Below, piece after piece: positions 29,988-35,864 of a stretch of DNA of 35,864 bases. The stretch covers positions 1 to 35,864 of the forward strand of contig JAUXXD010000189.1 in the NCBI GenBank assembly GCA_030681265.1, given 5' to 3'. The stretch is from Candidatus Didemnitutus sp. Its GTDB lineage: Bacteria; Verrucomicrobiota; Verrucomicrobiia; Opitutales; Opitutaceae. Numbering within the stretch: position 1 is the first letter of the stretch; the number at the start of each line of letters is the position of its first letter. The notes beneath the pieces are model-generated. The model was given only the letters and a program-made list of their open reading frames with translations. It was not told the DNA's origin and made no database searches. Made by a program: the position numbers and the translations under genes.

Positions 29988-30473
29988 ATGGCCCTCAAGC
30001 CCAAGAACCCCGACCAGACGCCGAATGGCGTCCAACCCGCGGCATCCGTCAAGGCGGACGCCGCTGTCCGGCCAGGTGCGCCTGCACCGCTGGAACTCAA
30101 GACCAACCCCGAAATCGAGGCGAAGATCGCCGAATATAAAGCGGCCCATCCGAAGGACGTGGAATATATATCGCGGCTGGTAAAGGAACATCCGGACCGA
30201 GCGGTGAATCACTTCTTCTACAAGGAGTGGCAGCGCCACGACGCGGATACCGAAGCGGCGAAACGGCAGTTGCCGCAGGCGAAGGCGATCTACGACAAGA
30301 TGACGCCGGAGTCGCAACAGCGCGTCAACGACGTGCTCCAGAAGGTGAATCCGTACAACCAGACGAAACGGTTTGTCGCGGCGGTGAGCCGGGAAATGGA
30401 CCGGGTCGCCATCGGCCAGAACCGGCGGGCGCTGCGCTCGCCGGCGAACGCCCCGGCCATGTCCGCCGGCTGA
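29988..30473 (+). CDS. Hydrophilic helical protein of unknown function
   Basis: 161 residues from ATG 29988 (MALKPKNPDQTP); the track starts at GTG 29937 and an ATG at 29958 is also possible. A flexible proline/alanine-rich N-terminus precedes a charged helical domain (PEIEAKIAEYKAAHPKDVEYISRLVKEHPDRAVNHFFYKEWQRHDADTEAAKRQLPQAKAIYDKMTPESQQRVNDVL). No membrane segment or known motif is present. It heads a run of small accessory genes (to 32232) that are mostly stop-start overlapped, so it probably starts a separate operon with a promoter in 29915-29987. Confidence 0.6.
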   Translation: MALKPKNPDQTPNGVQPAASVKADAAVRPGAPAPLELKTNPEIEAKIAEYKAAHPKDVEYISRLVKEHPDRAVNHFFYKEWQRHDADTEAAKRQLPQAKAIYDKMTPESQQRVNDVLQKVNPYNQTKRFVAAVSREMDRVAIGQNRRALRSPANAPAMSAG

Positions 30474-30477
30474 AGCC

Positions 30478-30747
30478 GTGGCTGTACATTCCGCCGTTCG
30501 CCAACACGTGGAAGACCATCTGGCCAGGGCCGAGTTTGCGCTGAAGGTCGTGTCGCATACGGCGTGCATCCAGGGCACGCCGGCGCTCGACAACGTGCAC
30601 TCGGCCTTGGATCAGGTGGCGCGGGCGCGTGGCTGGGTCGCGCGGGAACTGGCGGTCGAAACGCCGAAGATGAAACCGAAGGTACTGCCGCAGGGGAAGG
30701 GTCTGCCTCTCACGCGCCAGCAGCGGCTCGGTTTTCGTTGGGAATGA
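30478..30747 (+). CDS. Small helical protein of unknown function
   Basis: 89 residues from GTG 30478, 4 bp after the preceding stop (MAVHSAVRQHVEDHLARAEFALKVVSHTACIQGTPALDNVHSALDQVARARGWVARELAVE...). It is mostly helical with a basic tail (KPKVLPQGKGLPLTRQQRLGFRWE). No family is recognised. The stop overlaps the next start (ATGA), which supports it as a real gene. Confidence 0.55.
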   Translation: MAVHSAVRQHVEDHLARAEFALKVVSHTACIQGTPALDNVHSALDQVARARGWVARELAVETPKMKPKVLPQGKGLPLTRQQRLGFRWE

Positions 30748-30974
30748 ACAGGGCGGAAAATAATCCCGTTCCTTCGTCTCCTCCGCGCGCCAGCGAGGCG
30801 GCCCTGCTCGCGCGCGTGATCGACGCGGCGGATGCCTGTTTCTCGGACCTGCTCCGGCAGGGACGCATCACACCGGAAAGCGGGCGCACGTGGCGACGCG
30901 CGAAGGCGGACGCGCGCGCAGCGCTGGCCGCGCATGAATCGCCGCGAGTGCGCACGGGAATGGGCGGGCCATGA
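30744..30974 (+). CDS. Small protein of unknown function
   Basis: 76 residues from ATG 30744 (MNRAENNPVPSSPPRASEAALLARVIDAADACFSDLLRQGRITPESGRTWRRAKADARAALAAHE). A short disordered start leads to two helices. The ORF track's longer form runs through the previous gene and is rejected. Overlaps with both neighbours (ATGA) indicate translational coupling. No known family. Confidence 0.55.
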   Translation: MNRAENNPVPSSPPRASEAALLARVIDAADACFSDLLRQGRITPESGRTWRRAKADARAALAAHESPRVRTGMGGP

Positions 30975-32002
30975 CTCCCGCACCTTACAACACCGCTACG
31001 CCGTTCACGGCGGAGGACGTCGCCCGGTTCAACCGGCTGACGAACTTTCCGAAAGACCTGGCGAAGGAGAACGCGGCTTTCGCGGCGGAGTCGCAGAACG
31101 CGCGGGAGCGGGCGGTGCGCCGGCTGAACGCGTTCGGCGTTTCGAGCGTGCCGGAGGAGATCGAGCGTGCGTTGGAGCGCGTGCGGAAGGCGCGCTATCA
31201 GGTATTCATGGCGTCCGTGCGGAGCCGTGAACTGGCGCCACCGTGGAGCGTCGTCGGACCGGCGCGATGGAACGAGCACGCGCGGCCGGAGCGGGCGCAA
31301 CGGGTGATGTGCCGGGCCTATGATGAATATAACGCGGCGAAGGCGGCGCTGGAACAGCGATTGAATCGTCAGGGGCCGGCGCGAACCATCCGTTCCGATG
31401 AGGCGACCGCGGTGGCACAGTTGGAAGCGAAGATCGCGGCGGCGGAGGAACGGCAGATGCGGATGAAGTCGGCCAACCGAATCATTCGCGACGCGAACGT
31501 GGACGAGACGTGGAAGCTGTCGCGACTGGAGACGGAATGCGGCATCAAGGAGACGTATGCGCGGCAGCTCCTGAAACCGGACTTCGCGGGCCGAACAGGT
31601 TTCGCGGAGTTCGAACTGTCGAACAATTCCGCAAACATCCGGAGGATGCAGGACCGGGTGCGAAGCCTCGTGGCGGAGGCCGGCCGCGAATCGGTGACGT
31701 TTCATTTTCCGGGCGGACGCGTGGAGGACAATGCAGAGTCGTGCCGGGTGCGGATTCGCTATGATGAGAAGCCGGCGGCCGAAGTGATCGGCCGGCTGAA
31801 GAGTCATGGGTTTCACTGGTCGCCGCGGGAGGAGGCCTGGCAGCGATTGCGGAACAACGCGGCGCGGCATGCAGCGACGGTCGTCACGGGCGTGCAGTGG
31901 CCGAGGGCCGACACGCCGGAAATCAATGCGCTGGCGGAAGACGACCGGCTGGGGCCGGCCAAGGAAACGACCAAGGCGGTGCGGATAGGAGTCGGTCCAT
32001 GA
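30971..32002 (+). CDS. Protein with a polyvalent-protein-type C-terminal domain (DUF3560-like pattern)
   Basis: 343 residues, highly charged and helical. The middle contains long coiled-coil stretches (AYDEYNAAKAALEQRLNRQ; EATAVAQLEAKIAAAEERQMRMKSANRIIRD). The C-terminal segment VEDNAESCRVRIRYDEKPAAEVIGRLKSHGFHWSPREEAWQRLRNNAARHAA follows a pattern I know from phage and plasmid proteins ('NGFRWSP..GAWQRQLT.NA'), often called DUF3560-like. Those proteins are found in leading regions of mobile elements, but their biochemical role is not established. The gene is overlapped on both sides by small genes, in what looks like an element-maintenance operon. Confidence 0.7.
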   Translation: MTPAPYNTATPFTAEDVARFNRLTNFPKDLAKENAAFAAESQNARERAVRRLNAFGVSSVPEEIERALERVRKARYQVFMASVRSRELAPPWSVVGPARWNEHARPERAQRVMCRAYDEYNAAKAALEQRLNRQGPARTIRSDEATAVAQLEAKIAAAEERQMRMKSANRIIRDANVDETWKLSRLETECGIKETYARQLLKPDFAGRTGFAEFELSNNSANIRRMQDRVRSLVAEAGRESVTFHFPGGRVEDNAESCRVRIRYDEKPAAEVIGRLKSHGFHWSPREEAWQRLRNNAARHAATVVTGVQWPRADTPEINALAEDDRLGPAKETTKAVRIGVGP

Positions 32003-32232
32003 GCCCGGAGAGTGCAGACGCGTTGGTCATCTTGCGGCGCATGGCTCGCGGCCATCCCGGGGCGTCCTCGGGCGAGGCGGCGGCGTTTGCCCTGTTGAAA
32101 AATCTGGAGGACGGCACGCCGGTCGATCTGGGCGATTGCCTGGTCCGGCTCGACGGTTGCGGCCGGCGGGCGGTGTTGCAGATCCTGCTGGATTTGGCGG
32201 CGGGCAAAACCGGCTTGAGCGAATTGCGGTGA
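31999..32232 (+). CDS. Small helical protein of unknown function
   Basis: 77 residues from ATG 31999 (MSPESADALVILRRMARGHPGASSGEAAAFALLKNLEDGTPVDLGDCLVRLDGCGRRAVLQILLDLAAGK). Its start overlaps the previous stop (ATGA). It is globular-looking and helical with two cysteines. No known family. It is followed after 15 bp by the phosphoribosyltransferase gene, which has its own Shine-Dalgarno. Confidence 0.55.
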   Translation: MSPESADALVILRRMARGHPGASSGEAAAFALLKNLEDGTPVDLGDCLVRLDGCGRRAVLQILLDLAAGKTGLSELR

Positions 32233-32247
32233 GGACCGGACAGGAAA

Positions 32248-32997
32248 ATGCCGGTGCAGCGCACGCCGTGGGGCGATTTCCCGAATGTCGTGGTGCATTC
32301 CAATCTGGTCGCACTGTGTCGGCATCCCGACTACGCGGAAGCGAAGGAGGGCAATCTGCGCGCGGCGCGGCAGGTCGTGCGCGACCTGTTCAAACCGCAG
32401 GCGGTGCTGCCGCGGGTGGATTACATTGCGCCGGTGGTGCAGCTCGACGTGAAGGAGCGATGGAATGCGTTGCCGATGGCGCTGGCGGTGAAAATCGCGG
32501 AGCAGACCGGTGCGCGGGTCGTGCCCACGATGGTACAGAGCAATGTGGTCTATCATACGTTGGCGGCGGCCCGCGAACGGATTACCCAGCAGCCGGCGTT
32601 CACCGGCAAGGTGCCGCGGGGCACTTACCTGATCGTGGATGATGTCGTCACCTTCGGTTCCACTCTTGCCAATTTGCGAGGCCATATCGAGGGTCACGGC
32701 AGCAAGGTTGCCGGGGCATCCACGTTGGGCGCCGGCATTTTTGCGGCCCGCATAAAACCTGATCCCGCTGTCCTCACTTCGCTGCAGCAACGCTTCGGCC
32801 ATGAACTCGCCCACACCACCAGAGCCCTCGGATTTCCGCCGGGATGCCTCACCAACAAGGAAGCCTGGTTCCTCCGCGGGCTCGCGGAACTTGCCGGCCT
32901 CCGAAGTGCGGGCGCTGCGGAGGAAAGCAGTGGACAGCCTGCGGTCCGAACTCGGGCCGGAGGAATTCGGGGCGCGGGTATGGCAGCCGGAAGCTGA
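32248..32997 (+). CDS. Phosphoribosyltransferase-fold protein, 3' end probably frameshifted
   Basis: 249 residues as annotated. The PRPP-binding signature YLIVDDVVTFGSTLANL lies near 130-147, preceded by a conserved-looking core (YIAPVVQLDVKERWNALPMALAVKIAEQTGARVVPT). AGGA precedes ATG 32248 at good spacing. The reaction is unknown; such stand-alone type I PRTases recur in mobile elements, where a nucleotide-salvage or signalling role is only supposed. The last 37 residues (AGLRSAGAAEESSGQPAVRTRAGG...) look out of frame. The next frame from about 32888 reads LPASEVRALRRKAVDSLRSELGPEEFGARVWQPEADRGR and stops at 33010, a much more natural C-terminus. Confidence 0.8.
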   Translation: MPVQRTPWGDFPNVVVHSNLVALCRHPDYAEAKEGNLRAARQVVRDLFKPQAVLPRVDYIAPVVQLDVKERWNALPMALAVKIAEQTGARVVPTMVQSNVVYHTLAAARERITQQPAFTGKVPRGTYLIVDDVVTFGSTLANLRGHIEGHGSKVAGASTLGAGIFAARIKPDPAVLTSLQQRFGHELAHTTRALGFPPGCLTNKEAWFLRGLAELAGLRSAGAAEESSGQPAVRTRAGGIRGAGMAAGS

Positions 32998-33032
32998 CCG
33001 GGGTCGGTAGCGATGCTCGTTGAGGGCGCGAA

Positions 33033-33878
33033 TTAACCCTCGGCCGCACTCGAATGGCGGCGACGCAGTGTCGCGGTCATTTTCTCTACCTGCGCTGTTG
33101 AAATTTCCCGGCGCGCCTGACGGATCTGATCCAGTGCCGTCTCGATATACTTGGTGAAGCAGCCGGAAACCCGGAAATCCTGCGGACAGCGGTAATTGCC
33201 TCCGCTCAGGCCCACCTTGCATCCTTGCCACTGCCGCGGGTTCGCGTCGAGGACCGAGCCGACGATCAGGACGTTGCACAGCTTGGTGAACACGTAGCAT
33301 TCGTCCGGTGCGTGCATCGTGTCGATGTCCACTCCGCGATGAATGAACGTCGTCATGTCGGACCGGTCCGCCTCGTTCGGCACGTTTGTCGGAGTGTCGA
33401 GAATCAGGAAATACTGCCAATGCGGCGCAATAAAGCGCGAACCGCCCAGTAGGTAGGTCCGCCAGACTTCGAGCGCGTCCCGGGCTGCCGCCTCATGGCC
33501 GAACGGCAATACCACGTCGGGCTTCGCTTCAAGCAGGTAAGCCAGCGAGCGCCAGGACGTGCCCACGCAGAACTTGGCCAGCCAGTCTCCGTAGCTGAAA
33601 TTCAGATGGTTGTTTCGCTTGTGATGCACCTCTCGGAAAACTGTCTCGGCAAACTGGTTTTCCCAGCCGCTGAACAAGTCTTCACAGGCCCGGCCCAGCA
33701 ACCGCTGCTTCGGCCCATCTTGCAGCCGCTTGTTCGGATTCGCGGCGGCACGGATGAATCCGGTGGGCGACGATTGCTTCAGCCAGCGATACACAAACGC
33801 CGGAATGATATGGCTGATCTCGTCGCGGGGTTCCGCCGCACAAAGGGCGCACGGCGCCGGTGTCGGGTCGTCGGTCAT
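33033..33878 (-). CDS. HNH-like zinc-motif protein coupled to the Fic gene
   Basis: 281 residues from ATG 33878 (MTDDPTPAPCALCAAEPRDEISHIIPAFVYRWL); the track's longer start runs into the Fic gene. The N-terminal CALC plus ISHIIP.FVYRWLK, followed by RACEDLFSGWENQFAETVF, matches a family I recall as 'CxLC...SHI.P.F...LC..CE..FS.WE', resembling HNH nucleases. Here the first cysteine of the second pair is glycine (LLGRACE), so the zinc site may be altered. The remainder is globular and unassigned. Its start overlaps the Fic stop (ATGA), so the two are co-translated. A defence or toxin-partner role is possible but not shown by the sequence. Confidence 0.65.
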   Translation of the reverse strand: MTDDPTPAPCALCAAEPRDEISHIIPAFVYRWLKQSSPTGFIRAAANPNKRLQDGPKQRLLGRACEDLFSGWENQFAETVFREVHHKRNNHLNFSYGDWLAKFCVGTSWRSLAYLLEAKPDVVLPFGHEAAARDALEVWRTYLLGGSRFIAPHWQYFLILDTPTNVPNEADRSDMTTFIHRGVDIDTMHAPDECYVFTKLCNVLIVGSVLDANPRQWQGCKVGLSGGNYRCPQDFRVSGCFTKYIETALDQIRQARREISTAQVEKMTATLRRRHSSAAEG

Positions 33879-35335
33879 AGCATGGCACTCGCGATACCCC
33901 ACGAACCGGCGGGCGCATCCTTCAGCGCGCCGGACTTTTCCAGCGCGGCAACGCTCTGCTCCCAAGCGCCGCAGGGCAGCCCGGCAGAAAAACCGATCAA
34001 GCGAGAGATCAGTACGAGAAATGGCTCGGGATTGCCGCCGACGGTCAGTGCCTCCAAGCAGGAGAGGTAATCGCCGCGCAATGACGTCGGCACAATTAAC
34101 CGGCCGCAGTTGCCTGCCGTCAGCTCGGCATTGAGGAAAAGACGCGCCAGCCGGCCGTTGCCATCGTTGAACGGATGCACCTCCGCCACGATGAACATCA
34201 CGAAGGCGCCCCGCGCCACCGGCTGAGCGAGGTGCCGGCCCAGTTCGAAGGCCAGCCGCAAGGTCCCTCGCACGAGTTCCGGCGCCACGAATTCTCGCGT
34301 GCCCACGCGGTTGGCGGTTTCCTTGAAGCGGCCCGGACCGACGTCGAGCCGGTCGTGCATCAGCCGCGCGTGCCGCACTTCGAGCAGCCGCAGCAAATCG
34401 TCCGCATCACGGGGCACCTCCCGGCGGTTGTGGCCGTCGGTGGCGAGGTGGAAGGTTGATAGAATGTCGTGCGCGTCCTTGGGTCGGGCGGGGGGCAGCT
34501 TGTGATCGAACACGATTTCGCGGGCCTCTTGGATCGTGAATACCGTGCCTTCGATGTAATTGGAAAAATAGGCTTCCCAAAACGCGTGCAGCCGGCGTTC
34601 GGCCTCCGGCCTTTCGGGGACCGATGCAAAATTTTCCGTCGCCAGCCGACTGGCGAGACGCGTGAAGAGTCCGACCCGGTCCGGGTCATAGGGCTCGCGC
34701 CGGGCCCGCGCCCGACCGACCGGTGAAACCAGCGTTTCCACGCCGACCCCGTCCACCAGCGCGGCGATCATCGTGCGCGCGCGCTGCGCGGCGTCCTCCA
34801 GACCGAGCACGGGCGCCAATTCCTCGGCGGCGGCCAGCAGCCGGCGGAGTTCGTCCGGCCCATGAATCCGGCACAAGCGGTCGAGCCATGTTTCGACGGC
34901 TGACCGCTCGAGGGTTTTGCGCTCGCCGCCGACGCCCGCCCGGCTTTCGGCCAGGTTTTCCAGCAGGGCCCGCGACCGCGACCCCATGAACAGGTCCGCC
35001 CCCAGTTGGGTGTCTCCCGCTTGGGCCGGTGCGCCTTTCCAAATGCGCAGCGTGACGCCGGGCAATGGGTGGATTTTGTCCCTCCGGCCATGGGTGATAT
35101 GGTAGATTCCGGCCGGCGAGGGCTTCGCTTCGATCGCCGTCCGATAGCTGATAACCGCTCCTGGATAGAATCGGCGGACGATGGCCAGCAAGTCGGCCCG
35201 AATCAGCTCTTCCACCGGGCTTGTCAGGTCGGTTGTATAGATCCGCGAGGCGAGCTTGCGCGCCTCCTTGCGCTTGATCATTCTCGCCAGCTGGTTGGCC
35301 TCGGAGGAGTCGGAAGATCCGAAAAGGAGGGGCAT
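33875..35335 (-). CDS. Fic-domain protein with N-terminal AbiEi-like winged-helix region
   Basis: 486 residues from ATG 35335. The Fic core has the catalytic motif HPFNDGNGRLAR near 393-404, complete for AMP transfer onto protein hydroxyls. Upstream, SNYIEG (near 262) fits the inhibitory motif (S/T)xxxE(G/N), so activity is probably self-restrained. The first 120 residues (NQLARMIKRKEARKLASRIYTTDLTSPVEELIRADLLAIVRRFYPGAVISYRTAIEAKPSPAGIYHITHGRRDKIHPLPGVTLRIWKG) resemble AbiEi-type regulator/antitoxin domains. One chain could thus combine DNA binding and AMPylation. It is the first gene of a leftward pair with the HNH-like protein. Confidence 0.88.
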   Translation of the reverse strand: MPLLFGSSDSSEANQLARMIKRKEARKLASRIYTTDLTSPVEELIRADLLAIVRRFYPGAVISYRTAIEAKPSPAGIYHITHGRRDKIHPLPGVTLRIWKGAPAQAGDTQLGADLFMGSRSRALLENLAESRAGVGGERKTLERSAVETWLDRLCRIHGPDELRRLLAAAEELAPVLGLEDAAQRARTMIAALVDGVGVETLVSPVGRARARREPYDPDRVGLFTRLASRLATENFASVPERPEAERRLHAFWEAYFSNYIEGTVFTIQEAREIVFDHKLPPARPKDAHDILSTFHLATDGHNRREVPRDADDLLRLLEVRHARLMHDRLDVGPGRFKETANRVGTREFVAPELVRGTLRLAFELGRHLAQPVARGAFVMFIVAEVHPFNDGNGRLARLFLNAELTAGNCGRLIVPTSLRGDYLSCLEALTVGGNPEPFLVLISRLIGFSAGLPCGAWEQSVAALEKSGALKDAPAGSWGIASAML

Positions 35336-35504
35336 GAAAATCGTGAGTTAAGGGAGGCCGAAACCGAGGAAACGTGAAATTTCTGCGTTTAGCGGACTGA
35401 ATAAGTGAAAAATCGGTGTTTAAGCCAGTGAATTCCGCCATTGGCGGCTTGGTTTGATATCGAGACTACCCTCCGCTCGCTGGCCCTATTTTGTCACGCC
35501 CGCC
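35336..35504. promoter_or_regulatory. Divergent gap upstream of the Fic gene
   Basis: An AT-richer stretch that should contain the leftward Fic promoter. It has an imperfect direct repeat, GTTTAGCGGACTGAA (35387-35401) and GTTTAAGCCAGTGAA (35418-35432), which could be an operator for the AbiEi-like domain. I see no clear -35/-10 pair. No convincing gene lies here; the 92-codon plus ORF starting at 35441 is mostly within the structured leader of radC. Confidence 0.35.
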
Positions 35505-35692
35505 AAGGTAGTCCACGCTGCGCGTGGCTCCACCTTTCCCTCCTACGGCCTTCCCCCTCGCGGGGAGCACAAGGCTCCACGCTCGGCGGCCTCGTCGGTG
35601 ACTGGGCGTGCCTGCAAGGGCCAGCGCGCGGAGCGCGCCACGAGAACCGGGTAACAACGCCCGGCCGGGGCGCGCAGCCACGCGTTATTTGC
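35505..35692 (+). ncRNA. Candidate structured RNA leader of radC
   Basis: This roughly 190-nt stretch ends 1 bp before the radC ATG and is dense in hairpins: CCACGC-TGC-GCGTGG (35513-35527), CCTT..CCCC-TCGC-GGGG..AAGG (35549-35574), GCGCGC-GGA-GCGCGC (35624-35638) and CCCGGCCGGG (35660-35669). GGCTCCAC occurs twice between the first stems. Rfam lists, as I recall, a 'radC' RNA motif found in 5' leaders of radC and other mobile-element genes; this could be a member or a relative. I could not run a covariance model. Confidence 0.5.
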
Positions 35693-35693
35693 C

Positions 35694-35864
35694 ATGCAAC
35701 AGACTTATCTGGCCCTTGACCTCAATGATTCCATGCCGGCGCAAGTGATCGCCTGCGGGGAACAGCCGCAACAGCGGTTGGACTCATTCGGGGCGGCCGC
35801 CATGAGCGATACCGAACTGATCGCACTCATGCTACAGCACGGACTCGCCACGCGCGCCGTGTTC
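35694..35864 (+). CDS. radC: RadC-family protein, 5' part only
   Basis: 57 codons are open from ATG 35694 to the window end. The protein (MQQTYLALDLNDSMPAQVIACGEQPQQRLDSFGAAAMSDTELIALMLQHGLATRAVF) carries the N-terminal RadC helix-hairpin-like region. 'RL..FGA..MSDTELIALML..G' matches the usual 'RLL..G...LSD.ELLA.LL..G'. The JAB1/MPN metalloprotease-like domain would lie beyond the window. RadC proteins are frequent in conjugative elements, with an unclear role near DNA repair or recombination. The first 20 residues are unlike chromosomal RadC. It follows the hairpin-rich leader directly. Confidence 0.82.
   Translation, partial: MQQTYLALDLNDSMPAQVIACGEQPQQRLDSFGAAAMSDTELIALMLQHGLATRAVF

Larger units (their letters stand above)
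1..35864. mobile_element. Segment of a conjugative element (ICE or plasmid)
   Basis: The window carries a MobF relaxase, a VirD4 coupling protein and a nearly full VirB-type T4SS. It also carries typical accessory genes: TacAT toxin-antitoxin, Fic, phosphoribosyltransferase and radC. No integrase, recombinase, replication initiator, partition gene or att repeat is visible, so integrated and plasmid forms cannot be told apart. Both ends are cut within genes that could belong to the element (relaxase on the left, radC on the right), so neither boundary is in the window. Confidence 0.75.

Noticed and set aside
31813-33420. 535-codon minus ORF
   Set aside because: It crosses several plus-strand genes and the HNH-like gene in another frame; no recognisable domain.
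35441-35719. 92-codon plus ORF before radC
   Set aside because: It runs through the hairpin-rich leader and into radC in another frame.
1-35864. CRISPR arrays, tRNA/rRNA genes, insertion sequences, integrase or att sites
   Set aside because: I looked for spaced repeats, tRNA-like cloverleaves, transposase motifs and tyrosine/serine recombinase motifs and saw none.

Overview
This window reads as part of a conjugative element (an integrative element or plasmid; no integrase, att site or replication gene is visible to decide) in a GC-rich bacterium. I suspect Verrucomicrobiota, Opitutales-like. The host guess rests on general GC and codon style and on the large secreted protein at 6.4-9.7 kb, whose thrombospondin type 3 repeats and 'FRFWINDDDD' / 'DGIRDLEDF' phrases I associate with Verrucomicrobia. 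It is an inference, not a match I could run.

Layout: (1) 1-4334 is the DNA-processing end: a MobF relaxase-helicase (leftward, cut by the window edge), a control region that may hold oriT, and rightward an HTH protein, a small membrane-anchored coiled-coil protein and a VirD4/TrwB coupling protein. (2) 4369-5140 is a leftward TacAT-type toxin-antitoxin pair. (3) 5707-10633 is a three-gene cargo operon for exported proteins, visibly less GC-rich than its surroundings. (4) 10787-12153 is a leftward pair: a tandem ribbon-helix-helix-like protein and a lone ClpB-D2-like AAA+ ATPase. (5) 12218-20178 is a VirB-type type IV secretion (T4SS) operon: VirB2, VirB3, VirB4, lipoprotein, VirB5, small membrane protein, VirB6, VirB8, VirB9, VirB10. 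No VirB11 was found. (6) 20168-29683 continues without a break into a type IVb pilus / type II secretion-like module: PilP/GspC-like lipoprotein, GspF, pseudopilin, InlB-repeat surface protein, MshL-like secretin, GspE ATPase, second pseudopilin, GspL/PilM-N-like and GspM/PilO-like proteins. (7) 29687-33010 holds small unknown genes, a protein with a polyvalent-protein-type C-terminus, and a phosphoribosyltransferase with a probable frameshift. (8) 33033-35335 is a leftward AbiEi-like/Fic protein coupled to an HNH-like protein. (9) 35505-35864 is a hairpin-rich leader followed by the start of radC.

The two most interesting observations are as follows. First, a mating channel and a pilus/secretin machine sit in one translationally coupled run of genes; the closest precedent I know is the thin pilus of IncI plasmids such as R64, but here the T4SS is VirB-like and the relaxase MobF. 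Second, a shared motif, CGCTGTCGTT, occurs five times and only in the two divergent tra control regions: three copies between the relaxase and the HTH gene, and a perfect 14-bp inverted repeat between the tandem-RHH gene and virB2. Several copies sit on plausible -10 boxes. This suggests one element-encoded repressor, plausibly the tandem-RHH protein, controlling DNA processing, channel and pilus together.

All calls come from reading the sequence and recalling families. No similarity search or structure prediction was run.
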